Source of the DNA: Celeribacter baekdonensis
GTDB taxonomy: Bacteria > Pseudomonadota > Alphaproteobacteria > Rhodobacterales > Rhodobacteraceae
Assembly: GCF_003047105.1 (NCBI RefSeq)
Contig: NZ_CP028475.1
Location: 2,108,001 to 2,172,000 of the forward strand
Length of the DNA stretch: 64,000 bases
Direction: 5' to 3'
Shown here: positions 8,355 through 18,033 of the stretch, one piece after another
Position numbering within the stretch: the stretch's first letter is position 1
How the letters are laid out: every line of letters starts with the position of its first letter
Program-made: the position numbers and the translations under genes
Notes under the pieces: generated by a model
The model's database searches: none
What the model was told of the DNA's origin: nothing
The model's input: the letters and a program-made list of their open reading frames with translations, nothing else

Positions 8355-9344
8355 ATGACCCTGACCAAAACACTCCTCGGCGCTGCCGCCACATTGGCCC
8401 TGACCTCTGGCGCAGCTTTGGCCGATCCGGCGATCATTTTTGACCTTGGCGGCAAATTTGATAAATCATTTAACGAAGCCGCGTTTAACGGTGCGGAGCG
8501 TTGGGCCAAGGAAACGGGCGGGAGCTACCGCGATGTCGAGCTTCAATCCGACGCGCAGCGCGAACAGTATCTGCGCAACTTCGCCGAAAAAGGCTTTAAC
8601 CCGATCGTAATGGCAGGCTTCTCCTTCGCCACCGCGCTTGAAACCGTGGCCGCTGATTTCCCGGACACCAAATTCGCCATCATCGACATGGTCGTGGATG
8701 CGCCGAACGTGCGCTCCGTGGTGTTCAACGAACAAGAAGGCTCCTACCTCGCTGGGATCGCCGCAGCGTATGCGGCCAAGGGCGACACCGTGTCCTTTGT
8801 CGGCGGCATGGACATCCCGCTGATCTCCAAATTCGCCTGTGGCTATGCTGAAGGCTTCAAATCCGTGAAACCCGAAGGCAAGGTCATCGTCAACATGACC
8901 GGCACCACGCCTGCGGCTTGGAACGATCCGGTGAAGGGCGGCGAATTGACCCGCGCGCAAAAATCTGCGGGCTCTGAAGTTGTGTTCGCGGCGGCTGGCG
9001 GCACCGGTCTTGGTGTTCTGCAAACCGCAGCTGATGAGGGCATGCTCTCCATCGGCGTCGACAGCAACCAAAACTATCTCCAGCCCGGCTCGGTTTTGAC
9101 CTCCATGGTCAAACGCGTCGACAACGCTGTCTTCGATGCCTTTACGCAAGGCGAAAACCTTGAAACCGGCATCAACGTGATGGGCCTGTCCAACGACGGT
9201 GTTGCGGTTGCCATGGATGAATACAACGCCGCTTTGATCACACCTGAAATGAAAGCGGCCATCGACGACGCCACCGCGAAAATCATCTCCGGCGAAGTTG
9301 TGGTGCACGACTACATGTCCGACGAATCCTGCCCGGCGTTTTAA
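8355..9344 (+). CDS. BMP-family ABC transporter substrate-binding protein
   Basis: The 329-residue protein has a Sec signal peptide (cleavage probably after LADP-type residues near position 24) and the BMP fold starting IIFDLGGKFDKSFNEAAF. BMP proteins usually bind purine nucleosides in the periplasm. The following three genes encode a double ATPase and two permeases with minimal spacing, the standard layout of nucleoside importers of the BmpA/NupABC type. GGGAGAT precedes the ATG. The specific ligand cannot be read from sequence. Confidence 0.9.
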   Translation: MTLTKTLLGAAATLALTSGAALADPAIIFDLGGKFDKSFNEAAFNGAERWAKETGGSYRDVELQSDAQREQYLRNFAEKGFNPIVMAGFSFATALETVAADFPDTKFAIIDMVVDAPNVRSVVFNEQEGSYLAGIAAAYAAKGDTVSFVGGMDIPLISKFACGYAEGFKSVKPEGKVIVNMTGTTPAAWNDPVKGGELTRAQKSAGSEVVFAAAGGTGLGVLQTAADEGMLSIGVDSNQNYLQPGSVLTSMVKRVDNAVFDAFTQGENLETGINVMGLSNDGVAVAMDEYNAALITPEMKAAIDDATAKIISGEVVVHDYMSDESCPAF

Positions 9345-9357
9345 GGGCAGCTGTCGC

Positions 9358-10968
9358 ATGAGCGTCCAGTCTGAAGCGGGGCGGCAGGCAACTGCCGCCC
9401 CCACCGCTTCCTCCGCCCCCATTGACGCGCCAGCGATTGAACTGCGCGGGATTTCCAAAGCCTTTGGCCCGGTTCAAGCCAATAAGGACATCTCGATCAC
9501 GGTCAAAAAAGGCACGGTCCACGGTATCATCGGCGAAAACGGCGCGGGGAAATCCACGCTGATGTCGATCCTCTATGGCTTTTACAAAGCCGATGCGGGG
9601 ACCATCCACATCAAGGGCCAAGAGGTCCAGATTGCCGACAGCCAAGCCGCGATTTCGGCGGGCATCGGCATGGTGTTCCAGCACTTTAAACTGGTCGAAA
9701 ATTTCACCGTGCTCGAAAATGTCGTTCTGGGGGCGGAAGACGGGGGATTGCTCAAACCCTCGCTGGCGAAAGCCCGCAAACTTTTAAAGCAACTCTCTGA
9801 TGAATATCAACTTTCAGTCGATCCAGATGCTTTGATCGAAGATCTCTCTGTGGGCCACCAGCAACGGGTTGAGATCCTCAAAGCGCTCTATCGTCAAGCC
9901 GACATCCTGATTTTGGACGAACCCACTGGGGTGTTGACCCCAGCCGAGGCGAACCATTTGTTCCGCATTCTCGAAGGGCTCAAAGAGCAGGGCAAAACCA
10001 TCATCTTGATCACCCATAAGCTGCGCGAAATCATGGAGATCACCGACACGGTGTCCGTGATGCGCCGAGGCGAGATGACCGCAACGGTACAAACGGCCGA
10101 GACCACCCCCGAAGATCTGGCTGAGCTGATGGTCGGTCGCAAAGTCTTGCTTCATGTTGAGAAAAAGCCCGCCGCACCGGGCGCGCAGATTTTGGAAATT
10201 GAAAACCTGCATGTTATTGATGAGCAGGGTGTGGAACGGGTCAAAGGCATTGATTTGCATGTCCGTGCTGGTGAAATTCTTGGGATTTGTGGTGTGGCTG
10301 GCAATGGCCAAACCGAGCTTTTGGAAGTCCTTGGCGGCTATCAAAACGGCACCGGCACGATCCGTTTGAATGGCGAAGAAATCGACCTCACCGGCAAAAA
10401 CTCAGACGGCCAGTCCCGCCGCGCCCGTGGGATTTCGCATGTGCCAGAGGACCGGCATGACGAAGGCCTGATCCTTGAATTTGCAGCTTGGGAAAACATG
10501 GTGTTTGGCTACCACCACGCCCCTGAATACCAGAAAAATCGCTTTTTGATGGACAACGCCGGGATCAAGGCGATGACCCAAGAGAGTATGACCAAATTCG
10601 ACGTGCGCCCGCCGAACCCCAAGCTGGAGGCCAAAAGTTTTTCTGGCGGCAACCAGCAAAAAATCGTGTTGGCGCGCGAAATCGAGCGCAACCCCGACCT
10701 GTTGTTGATCGGTCAGCCGACGCGCGGCGTCGATATTGGTGCCATCGAATTCATTCACCAACAGATCGTACATCTGCGCGATGCGGGCAAAGCCATCCTT
10801 TTGGTCTCGGTCGAATTGGATGAAATCCTCTCGCTGAGTGACCGAATTGCGGTGATGTTTGATGGCAAAATCATGGGCGAACGCCTGCCTTCTGAGACCA
10901 ATGAAGGCGAGCTTGGCCTGATGATGGCCGGGATTGCCGAAGAAAAATCGGGGGAGGCAGGTCAATGA
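9358..10968 (+). CDS. ABC transporter ATP-binding protein, two fused ABC domains
   Basis: This is the energising subunit of the BMP-type importer. The first ABC domain has an intact Walker A (GENGAGKSTL), signature LSVGHQQRVEI and Walker B (ILILDEPTGVL). The second domain has a degenerate Walker A (GVAGNGQTELL, no GKS/T) but keeps the signature SFSGGNQQK and LLLIGQPTRGVD. One competent and one degenerate site is usual in this sugar/nucleoside subfamily. The frame is open further upstream, but ATG 9358 is just after the binding-protein stop and gives the usual N-terminus. The stop overlaps the next permease start. Confidence 0.92.
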   Translation: MSVQSEAGRQATAAPTASSAPIDAPAIELRGISKAFGPVQANKDISITVKKGTVHGIIGENGAGKSTLMSILYGFYKADAGTIHIKGQEVQIADSQAAISAGIGMVFQHFKLVENFTVLENVVLGAEDGGLLKPSLAKARKLLKQLSDEYQLSVDPDALIEDLSVGHQQRVEILKALYRQADILILDEPTGVLTPAEANHLFRILEGLKEQGKTIILITHKLREIMEITDTVSVMRRGEMTATVQTAETTPEDLAELMVGRKVLLHVEKKPAAPGAQILEIENLHVIDEQGVERVKGIDLHVRAGEILGICGVAGNGQTELLEVLGGYQNGTGTIRLNGEEIDLTGKNSDGQSRRARGISHVPEDRHDEGLILEFAAWENMVFGYHHAPEYQKNRFLMDNAGIKAMTQESMTKFDVRPPNPKLEAKSFSGGNQQKIVLAREIERNPDLLLIGQPTRGVDIGAIEFIHQQIVHLRDAGKAILLVSVELDEILSLSDRIAVMFDGKIMGERLPSETNEGELGLMMAGIAEEKSGEAGQ

Positions 10969-12062
10969 ATAAAATGCCCAAATGGGCGGATGCCGTCCTC
11001 ATTCCGCTGATTTCAATCCTCTTGGCCTTCTTGCTTTCGGGGCTGGTGATCATGGCCATCGGCAAAGACCCGGTGGTGGCACTCAAAACCATGGTGCAAG
11101 GCGCTTTTGGTAGCTCAAACGGCATCGGCTACACGCTTTATTACACCACCAATTTCATCTTCACCGGCCTCTCGGTCGCCGTCGCCTATCACGCCCGTTT
11201 GTTCAACATCGGCTCTGAAGGCCAGGCCGCGTTGGGCGGTTTGGGCGTGGCGCTTGTGTGCCTTTATGTGCCCTGGCCGCATTGGGCCATTGCCCTGCCT
11301 GCGGCGATGATCGGCGGCGCTGTGTTTGGTGCAGCTTGGGCGTTTATCCCCGCCTATCTTCAGGCCAAGCGCGGCAGCCATATCGTCATCACCACCATCA
11401 TGTTCAACTTTATCGGCTCCGCATTGATTGGCTATATCCTGTTGAATTACCTCAAAGTTCCGGGGTCTATGTCAACTGAAAGCGCGCGATTTGGGGCTGG
11501 GGCGCATTTGCCGACTTTCCATGAAATGTTGGCGCCCTTTGGCATCGAGTTTAACAAAAACGCCCCCGTCAACGTGTCCTTCCTGATCGCACTTTTGGCC
11601 GCTGTGGGGTTTTATTTCCTGATCTGGCGCACCCGGCTCGGCTATGAAATCCGCGCCTATGGCCAATCGCAAACGGCCGCGAAATATGCGGGCATCAACC
11701 CGGTGCGCATCGTCGTCATCGCCATGCTGATCTCGGGTGCCTTGTCCGGCCTGATGGCGATCAACAACGTGATGGGCGAGGCCGAACGGTTGATCGACAA
11801 CGCCGTCGAGGGCGCGGGTTTTATCGGCATTGCCGTGGCCTTGATGGGCCGCAACCACCCGATCGGGATCGTGTTGGCGGCGCTGCTCTTTGGCTTTTTG
11901 TACCAAGGCGGCGGCGAGTTATCATTCTGGGAATCGATCCCGCGCGAATTGGTCGTGGTCATTCAGGCCTTGGTGATCATGTTCACCGGCGCGCTCGACA
12001 ATATGGTGCGCGCGCCACTTGAAAAACTGTTCATCGCCCTCAACAAGAAAAAGGAGGCGTGA
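10965..12062 (+). CDS. ABC transporter permease (BMP/nucleoside type), subunit 1
   Basis: This inner-membrane subunit of 365 residues has about nine to ten hydrophobic segments and the BPD_transp_2 family signature region GSEGQAALGGLGVAL near residue 85. It overlaps the ATPase gene by four bases and is itself overlapped by the second permease, so all four importer subunits form one operon. It would pair with the next gene product as a heterodimeric channel. Confidence 0.9.
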   Translation: MNKMPKWADAVLIPLISILLAFLLSGLVIMAIGKDPVVALKTMVQGAFGSSNGIGYTLYYTTNFIFTGLSVAVAYHARLFNIGSEGQAALGGLGVALVCLYVPWPHWAIALPAAMIGGAVFGAAWAFIPAYLQAKRGSHIVITTIMFNFIGSALIGYILLNYLKVPGSMSTESARFGAGAHLPTFHEMLAPFGIEFNKNAPVNVSFLIALLAAVGFYFLIWRTRLGYEIRAYGQSQTAAKYAGINPVRIVVIAMLISGALSGLMAINNVMGEAERLIDNAVEGAGFIGIAVALMGRNHPIGIVLAALLFGFLYQGGGELSFWESIPRELVVVIQALVIMFTGALDNMVRAPLEKLFIALNKKKEA

Positions 12063-12064
12063 GC

Positions 12065-13027
12065 ATGGACTATCTCACGATCATCCAAATCCTCGACAGC
12101 ACCGTGCGCCTTGCCACGCCTTTGCTTTTGACCTGTCTGGCCGGGCTGTTTTCCGAACGCGCTGGTGTCGTTGACATCGGGCTTGAGGGTAAGTTGTTAG
12201 CGGCGGCGTTTTTGGCCGGGGCTGCGGCCTCGGTCACCGGGTCGATTTGGATCGGGCTTTTGGCAGGTGTCGCCGGGTCTTTGGCGTTTTCCATGATCCA
12301 CGGATTGGCCTCGATCACTTTCAAAGGCGATCAACTGATCTCCGGCGTGGCGCTGAACTTTCTGGCCGCCGGTCTGACCGTTGTCGTGGGCCAAAGTTGG
12401 TTTAAACTTGGCGGGCGCACGCCCTCGCTGCCCACGGATGCGCGATTTGGCGAATGGAACCTGCCGTTTTCCGATGCTTTGGCCGATGTGCCCTTCATTG
12501 GCCCGCTCTACAACGAGTTGATTTCGGGCCACACTGCGCTGACCTATATGGCGCTGCTTGCCGTGCCACTGTCGTGGTGGGTGCTCTATCGCACCCGCTT
12601 TGGTCTACGTCTGCGCGCTGTGGGGGAAAACCCCTCCGCCGTCGATACGGCCGGCGTGTCGGTGGTGAGACTGCGCTTTGCGGCGCTGGTCATCGCAGGC
12701 GTGTTGTGCGGCATGGCCGGGACCTATCTTGCCTCTCTCGCGGCGGGTTTCGTCAAAGACATGTCGGCGGGACGCGGCTACATCGCCTTGGCGGCCTTGA
12801 TTTTTGCCAAATGGCGACCGTGGTATGCACTCTCCGCCACGATGTTGTTTGGTCTCTTGGAGGCCATCGGCAATCGCTACCAATCCATCACCATGGGCGA
12901 TTTCACCATCCCCGTGCAGTTCATGCAGGCCCTGCCCTACATCCTGACGGTGATCATTTTGGCGGGCTTTGTGGGCAAAGCCATTCCGCCACGCGCGGGC
13001 GGCACGCCCTATGTCAAAGAGCGATAA
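12065..13027 (+). CDS. ABC transporter permease (BMP/nucleoside type), subunit 2
   Basis: The second channel subunit (320 residues) has the conserved VVDIGLEGKLLAAAFLAG region near residue 35. An upstream GTG (12059) overlaps the previous stop, but AAGGAGG (12051-12057) is only one base from it and is seven bases from ATG 12065, so the ATG is the better start. The gene ends the importer operon; a terminator follows at 13049. Confidence 0.9.
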   Translation: MDYLTIIQILDSTVRLATPLLLTCLAGLFSERAGVVDIGLEGKLLAAAFLAGAAASVTGSIWIGLLAGVAGSLAFSMIHGLASITFKGDQLISGVALNFLAAGLTVVVGQSWFKLGGRTPSLPTDARFGEWNLPFSDALADVPFIGPLYNELISGHTALTYMALLAVPLSWWVLYRTRFGLRLRAVGENPSAVDTAGVSVVRLRFAALVIAGVLCGMAGTYLASLAAGFVKDMSAGRGYIALAALIFAKWRPWYALSATMLFGLLEAIGNRYQSITMGDFTIPVQFMQALPYILTVIILAGFVGKAIPPRAGGTPYVKER

Positions 13028-13048
13028 GCCACCTAGAAAATGATGCGA

Positions 13049-13071
13049 AGCGGGCCCTCGGGTCCGCTTTT
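13049..13071 (+). terminator. Terminator of the BMP transporter operon
   Basis: Eight-base-pair stem AGCGGGCC / GGTCCGCT (one G-T pair) with loop CTCG, followed by TTTT. Confidence 0.8.
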
Positions 13072-13151
13072 GTGTCTCAAACGCAGCGGATCATTTGACG
13101 CGCGCGCCAAATCACTGCATTGCTGAAGAAAGACGTCGCGAAAGTCCCCCC

Positions 13152-14060
13152 ATGCAAATATTTCTCCCCATCGCAGAAGTTTCGGTGAATGCCTTCACCC
13201 TACTCGGCATCGGCGGGATCGTGGGCGTGTTGTCGGGCATGTTTGGTGTGGGCGGCGGCTTTTTGATCACGCCACTGTTGTTCTTTGTCGGCATCCCACC
13301 CGCCGTGGCTGTCGCCACCTCCGCCAATCAAATTGTCGCCTCATCGGTCTCCGGTGTGCTTGCCCATTTCAAACGCAAGACGGTAGATTTGAAGATGGGG
13401 TTTGTGCTGTTGGGCGGCGGCCTTGTTGGCTCCGCCATCGGCATTCAGATCTTCAATATGCTCAAAGCCATGGGGCAGGTCGATTTGCTTGTGACCCTCT
13501 GTTACGTGGTGTTTTTGGGCATCATTGGCTTTTTGATGCTGATCGAATCCATTCGCGCCATCAAACGGGCCAGAGGTCGCCCCGGCGGACGACCGGAACG
13601 CAAAAAACACCTCTGGGTTCACAACCTTCCGCTAAAGATGAAATTCCGCGCCTCCGGCCTTTATATCTCTGCCATCCCGCCAATTGCAGTGGGTGTCATG
13701 GTGGGTATGTTGGGGGCCGTTATGGGCGTCGGCGGCGGGTTCATCATGGTGCCTGCGATGATCTATCTGCTTGGAATGCCGACCAAAGTTGTGATCGGCA
13801 CCTCGCTGTTTCAGATCATTTTCACCGCAGGCTTCACCACCTTACTACACGCCTATACCAACCATACGGTGGACGTGCTTTTGGCGTTTTTGTTGCTTGT
13901 TGGGGGCGTCATTGGGGCCCAGATCGGCACACAAATCGGGCTAAAAATGAAAGCCGAACAATTGCGGATTTTGCTCGCGCTTTTGGTGCTGGCCGTCTGT
14001 CTCAAACTGGGTTTCGATCTATTATTGCCGCCCAAAGAACTCTACTCGCTGGGGACATGA
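13152..14060 (+). CDS. TauE/SafE-family (TSUP) membrane exporter
   Basis: The product of about 302 residues has eight or so hydrophobic segments and two copies of the GMFGVGGGF / GAVMGVGGGF motif, one in each half, typical of TSUP anion transporters (sulfite, sulfoacetate or similar). The frame is open from 13095, but the membrane domain begins shortly after ATG 13152. Its stop overlaps the start of a TIGR02186 gene. TSUP plus TIGR02186 is a recurrent pair in Rhodobacteraceae. The substrate is not determinable from sequence. Confidence 0.85.
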   Translation: MQIFLPIAEVSVNAFTLLGIGGIVGVLSGMFGVGGGFLITPLLFFVGIPPAVAVATSANQIVASSVSGVLAHFKRKTVDLKMGFVLLGGGLVGSAIGIQIFNMLKAMGQVDLLVTLCYVVFLGIIGFLMLIESIRAIKRARGRPGGRPERKKHLWVHNLPLKMKFRASGLYISAIPPIAVGVMVGMLGAVMGVGGGFIMVPAMIYLLGMPTKVVIGTSLFQIIFTAGFTTLLHAYTNHTVDVLLAFLLLVGGVIGAQIGTQIGLKMKAEQLRILLALLVLAVCLKLGFDLLLPPKELYSLGT

Positions 14061-14806
14061 TGACGCGTGTTTTTGCCCTGCTGTTTGGACTGTTGATCCT
14101 GCCTGGTCTGGGCCAGGCGGAACAAGTCGTCGCCGCGCTCAGCCAAAGCCGGATTTCCATCACGGCCAATTTTGACGGATCTGAAATTCTGATTTTTGGC
14201 GCGGTCAAACGCGACCAACCGACACCGCAAGATGACCCGCTTGATGTCATCATCACCGTCGCAGGGCCTGAAAAGGTCGAAACCATCCGCCGTAAAGATC
14301 GCCGTTTTGGCATTTGGATCAATGTCGAGGCGCAGGTGATTGGCCATACGCCGACCTTTTACACGGTTACCTCGACACGGGAGTTGGCCGATATTTTGCC
14401 GCCTCTGACCGACAGTCTTTGGAAAATCACCGCCGACAAACGGATTTTGCCCGGGATGCGTGGGCTTCCTGCCCGCGAGGCCTTGATCCGGCTGCGCAAG
14501 GCGGATGATCTGTACCGCACCCGCGAAGGCGCGGTCACTCTGAGCGAAGACACGTTGTTTCAAACCTCGATCACCCTGCCCTCCAATATCGTGGAAGGCG
14601 GCTACACCACGCGGATTTTTTTGCTGCGCGGTGGAGAGGTGATCGACAGTTATAGCACAACGATCAATGTGCAAAAAGTTGGGATTGAGCGCTGGCTTTA
14701 TAGCCTCGCCTATCAACATGCGTTGATCTATGGCGTGATGGCTTTGGCGATTGCTGGGCTGTTTGGGTGGGGTGCCTCAGCCGCGTTTCGCATCCTTCGG
14801 CGTTGA
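14057..14806 (+). CDS. TIGR02186 family membrane-anchored periplasmic protein
   Basis: The 249-residue product has an N-terminal signal peptide, a periplasmic beta-rich domain (AALSQSRISITANFDGSEIL at about residues 27-46) and one C-terminal membrane helix with a short basic tail (RILRR). It fits the conserved family TIGR02186, which has no proven function. The ATGA overlap with the TauE/SafE exporter suggests that it works with that exporter, for example as a periplasmic partner. That role is inference from context. Confidence 0.8.
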   Translation: MMTRVFALLFGLLILPGLGQAEQVVAALSQSRISITANFDGSEILIFGAVKRDQPTPQDDPLDVIITVAGPEKVETIRRKDRRFGIWINVEAQVIGHTPTFYTVTSTRELADILPPLTDSLWKITADKRILPGMRGLPAREALIRLRKADDLYRTREGAVTLSEDTLFQTSITLPSNIVEGGYTTRIFLLRGGEVIDSYSTTINVQKVGIERWLYSLAYQHALIYGVMALAIAGLFGWGASAAFRILRR

Positions 14807-16360
14807 TCACAACATCCCGTCGGCCTGTGCCTCAAGCGTCAAAGGCGCCGCCTCTTTGGCGGTCAAATCCGCAACAGACAACGGCGCTGTCGGCTTTGCC
14901 AATCGCGCCATCGTCACCCACAACAATCGCGTTTCGGCGCGGGTGATGGCAACATAGGTCAGCCGTTTCCAAAGCGGTATCCCCGCCTCCATCCGACCCG
15001 CCCGCGCAGCCGCCATGATGTCGGGGGCAAAGACCTGAACGCTGTCCCATTGCGAGCCCTGCGCCTTGTGAATCGTGACTGCGGCCCCATGCAAAAATGC
15101 GGCCCCCATGCGGGCGGCAAAAGGGATAAACGGTTCTTCTTCATCGGGAATTTCGATTTTAACGATGGAGGCCGCTGAAATATTCGGGTCCTCCGCACCA
15201 ATCACATGCAATCGTGAAAAGCCTGGTTTGCGCCCCGGGCCGAGGTAGACAACCTGCGCGCCTTTGATCAGGCCACGCGCCTCAAGATCGAGCCGCTTTT
15301 TACGGTGTTTCGCTGGCAATTCGATCCCATCACAGATCAAAGGTTCGCCGGGCAACAAGGCGTCAACGGGTGCGCCATGGACATTGCGGAACGCTTGGAT
15401 CAGCCGGATGCGAGTGGCATTGCGCCAGACTAGCACGGGCGAGCGCGCCATCAGGTCGCTTTCCACCCGACTGGCATAGACCACACGCTCGTCGCGGGCT
15501 GCGGCCTCTTGGATCATACGATCAAACTGGTCAAATCCAAGCTGCGGATCGGCCAAAGCATGGGCCAGATCGAGGATTGGGTTGTCTTGGGTTTGACGGT
15601 GGATGCGGTGCAACACATGGGTGTTTTCCTCGCCCAGCGTTTCAAACACCATCTCACCGGCTTGATTGACCGGCGCCAACTGCGCCGGGTCACCGAACAG
15701 CACAAGCGTTGGGAAAATCTCTTTGAGATCATCAAGTTGGCGTTTATCCAACATTGAGCTTTCATCGACGAAACCGATGTCGAGCGGATCTTCGCGGCGT
15801 TTCCATCCGGTGATAAAATCAGAGCCGCGCAATCCCGCCGCCGCCAAAGCGCCGGGGATGGATTTGTGAGTTTGGTAAAAGGCATAGGCCCGATCCAGGG
15901 CCTCATCTGTCAGCCCCTCAACCGAGAGAGCCTCGACATCCGGGCGCTCACCATTGCCCGCCAGCCATTCGGCGATTTTCTCATATTCCGGATCATAGAC
16001 AGGGGTGTAGAGAATGCGGTGGATGGTGGTCGCGGGCACGCCACGGGTGCGCAACACCGACGCCGCTTTGTTGGTCGGCGCCAAGATCGCCAAGGTGCGG
16101 CGGTCCTTTTTCTTGCGACCTTCCCAATCGCCGGACACGATATCAACCCCCGCCTCATCCAGCGCCTTGTACAGCTCCGCAAGCAGGAGGGTTTTGCCCG
16201 ATCCCGCCTTGCCGATCACCGCGCGGATTTGCGTGTCCGTTGAGGCCATGGGCACAATCACCCCATCCTCAAGATCAACCCCCACCTGTTTCAGCACGGC
16301 GCTGATGGCGTCATAGGCCTCGGCCTGATCGTCGGAGAATGTAAGCGCGGTTCCAGTCAT
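14807..16360 (-). CDS. RecD/Dda-like superfamily 1 DNA helicase
   Basis: The product (517 residues) carries SF1B helicase motifs in order: Walker A GKAGSGKT near residue 50, TLAILAPTNKAA (Ia), DESSML (II), LFGDPAQLAPV (III), motif V-like TIHKAQGSQWDSV and VAITRAETRL (VI). It is shorter than RecD2 and resembles phage T4 Dda-type 5'-3' helicases found as stand-alone genes in alphaproteobacteria. It would act in replication restart or repair. It is convergent with the TIGR02186 gene. No recB or recC neighbours are present. Confidence 0.87.
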   Translation of the reverse strand: MTGTALTFSDDQAEAYDAISAVLKQVGVDLEDGVIVPMASTDTQIRAVIGKAGSGKTLLLAELYKALDEAGVDIVSGDWEGRKKKDRRTLAILAPTNKAASVLRTRGVPATTIHRILYTPVYDPEYEKIAEWLAGNGERPDVEALSVEGLTDEALDRAYAFYQTHKSIPGALAAAGLRGSDFITGWKRREDPLDIGFVDESSMLDKRQLDDLKEIFPTLVLFGDPAQLAPVNQAGEMVFETLGEENTHVLHRIHRQTQDNPILDLAHALADPQLGFDQFDRMIQEAAARDERVVYASRVESDLMARSPVLVWRNATRIRLIQAFRNVHGAPVDALLPGEPLICDGIELPAKHRKKRLDLEARGLIKGAQVVYLGPGRKPGFSRLHVIGAEDPNISAASIVKIEIPDEEEPFIPFAARMGAAFLHGAAVTIHKAQGSQWDSVQVFAPDIMAAARAGRMEAGIPLWKRLTYVAITRAETRLLWVTMARLAKPTAPLSVADLTAKEAAPLTLEAQADGML

Positions 16361-16375
16361 GGCGGCGACCCTAAA

Positions 16376-16418
16376 GCGTTTCGAGACAAAGCTGAATCAA
16401 AGATTAAGATTGAAACGC
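16376..16418. repeat. REP-like inverted repeat following CTAAAGCG
   Basis: GCGTTTC (16376-16382) and GAAACGC (16412-16418) flank an AT-rich 29-base spacer. It is preceded by CTAAA, as in two other intergenic palindromes in this window (24238 and 49028). Confidence 0.45.
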
Positions 16419-16440
16419 GCAAAAGATCGAAATGGCCCAT

Positions 16441-16481
16441 GCGTATCTCCTCTCACCTGTCTCAGGCGTGAGGAGATACGC
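16441..16481. terminator. Long hairpin downstream of luxI
   Basis: Perfect 12-base arms GCGTATCTCCTC / GAGGAGATACGC, then a three-base bulge on each side and an inner CCTG/CAGG stem. It lies 38 bases past the luxI stop. There is no strong T tract, so it may be a 3' stabiliser or a repeat element rather than a classic terminator. Confidence 0.5.
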
Positions 16482-16519
16482 TTTAAAGACCCGCCGTCGA
16501 GGACACCAGAGGGAAAGCT

Positions 16520-17158
16520 TTAGGCGATGGCACGCATGTCATCCCAGTGCCGGTGATCAAAGGCGTCGTGGAACCAACGTTTTGAAATCGCTCGATCAAT
16601 CCCGGCGCGCGCCAATGTGGGTGCAAAAACTTCTTCGCGCATCTCCCACAAACCAACACCAATGGTGTCACGCCCTTCGCCGACACGGCCCAGCACATCC
16701 GGGACGAGACCCATGAGGGAATAAATCCGCTCCATCCGTGGGTCAAAGACACCGACGAAATGTTTGAGTTGGAATTCCTCCATGATCTCGCCCGCCGCCA
16801 AGGTCAGTGCGGCGGTCACCCGGCGATCCGCACCGGGGGCGAGACAAAACCGGGTACATTCCCAAATGAACGGGCTTTCAATGCGCACATCGTCCGTGAG
16901 GTGAGAAAAATGGTCGTTGACCATCGTGTCGCCCGTGGTCGGCAAAAATCGCATCGACCCACCGTGGGAGCCGTCCGCTTTTTGCCAAATCACGTAGAGG
17001 GGATTGATGTCATCGTATTCGTCGCGTTCTTCGCCAGCCTCGTTCACATGCACGTCCCAACCGAGACGATTTTTGAATTGATCGGCGCGATCACGAAACA
17101 TCGTATCGCGCAAACGCGGAAAATGGTGAAGGTCATCGCCGTAAATATAGCGCAACAT
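16520..17158 (-). CDS. luxI: Acyl-homoserine-lactone synthase (LuxI family)
   Basis: The enzyme makes N-acyl-homoserine lactone signals from S-adenosylmethionine and acyl-ACP. The 212-residue product keeps the invariant LuxI residues: Arg-Phe-Trp in RADQFKNRLGW, the acidic pair in EYDDINPLYVI, Arg in GGSMRFLPT and Glu/Arg in WECTRFCL. A longer frame starts at 17218, but AGGAG nine bases before ATG 17158 marks the start. A luxR gene lies directly upstream on the same strand, 161 bases away. No symmetrical lux box of the classic kind stands out in the gap. Chain length of the signal cannot be inferred. Confidence 0.93.
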   Translation of the reverse strand: MLRYIYGDDLHHFPRLRDTMFRDRADQFKNRLGWDVHVNEAGEERDEYDDINPLYVIWQKADGSHGGSMRFLPTTGDTMVNDHFSHLTDDVRIESPFIWECTRFCLAPGADRRVTAALTLAAGEIMEEFQLKHFVGVFDPRMERIYSLMGLVPDVLGRVGEGRDTIGVGLWEMREEVFAPTLARAGIDRAISKRWFHDAFDHRHWDDMRAIA

Positions 17159-17319
17159 AGGGTGGGTGCTCCTGTCTCCGTCAACTGGAGAGGACGCTAC
17201 GGTCCAAGTGTTAACCATAACCTATCCAAAGCGTACGCAGGGTGCGACATATGTTCACCTTGTGTTCTATGCTTGCTTTTTGTGCACTTTACCGCTCAAA
17301 CCATCCTTGATTGAGCCAG

Positions 17320-18033
17320 TTAGACGATGATCACACCCATCGAAAGGGCCCGCGCAACCGCGTGAGTCGTATTCAACGCGCCGAGTTTGTGGCGTGCCGA
17401 TTCGATATAGACCCGTAGCGTATGCTCAGAAATTCCAAGTTCCGCCGCCGCCTGCGCCCGGCTCAGCCCTTTGGCGATATGGGTGATCGCGGACAATTCC
17501 CGAGGCGAGAGCGCAGGGGTTGACTGGCTTTCATCTACGGCCTCAAAGGCCAAAGCTTTTTTATTGAACTCATGAGCCACAACAACGAGATCTCTTTGGG
17601 TGCGGAAAATAAGATGATCCCAGTCCTCATCCGTGGCCGAGTGGTTTAAGGTGAACAGAGCAAATTGACCATTTGGGCCGCGGATCGGAATGGTGTAGCC
17701 TTGGTTCCCGACCCCGTAATCAAGTGCATCGCGAAAAAAGGCCTTAGCGGCTTTTGAGGACCAATCCAGTTTCTTCCAGTTGACAGGAGTGAACCGTTGG
17801 AAACATCCGAAAATCACCGGGTCCATGCGCAGGTAGTCTTTTTCAAGGTAGCGGTCGACCCATTCGGAGGAATATGTGCCAGCACCAAACCTTTCCCCAA
17901 CGCTATTGACCCAATGGTAAACCACATGGGAAATCGCTAGGAGGTCGCGCAAATTCTCCGTTGCACTTTGAAAGTCTTCGAACGTTTCAACTTGCTGGAT
18001 ATCCTCCAGAAAGTCTTGCAAATCCGCCGTCAT
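17320..18033 (-). CDS. luxR: LuxR-family quorum-sensing transcription regulator
   Basis: This is the predicted receptor of the acyl-homoserine lactone made by the adjacent LuxI. The N-terminal autoinducer domain has the expected SSEWVDRYL, RMDPV and PVNW residues (Trp, Tyr, Asp, Pro, Trp of the ligand pocket). The C-terminal HTH starts LSPREL near residue 172 and contains the conserved Glu, Leu and Gly. The length of 237 residues is typical. AGGTGGGG precedes the ATG. Its 5' end overlaps a small upstream ORF by 47 bases, so translation of the two may be linked. Base composition upstream is AT-richer than the surroundings. Confidence 0.92.
   Translation of the reverse strand: MTADLQDFLEDIQQVETFEDFQSATENLRDLLAISHVVYHWVNSVGERFGAGTYSSEWVDRYLEKDYLRMDPVIFGCFQRFTPVNWKKLDWSSKAAKAFFRDALDYGVGNQGYTIPIRGPNGQFALFTLNHSATDEDWDHLIFRTQRDLVVVAHEFNKKALAFEAVDESQSTPALSPRELSAITHIAKGLSRAQAAAELGISEHTLRVYIESARHKLGALNTTHAVARALSMGVIIV

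Noticed and set aside
17231..17254. GCGTACGC and ACATATGT as possible lux box
   Set aside because: Both are short 8-base palindromes, not the 18-20-base lux box form, and neither shows clear extended symmetry.
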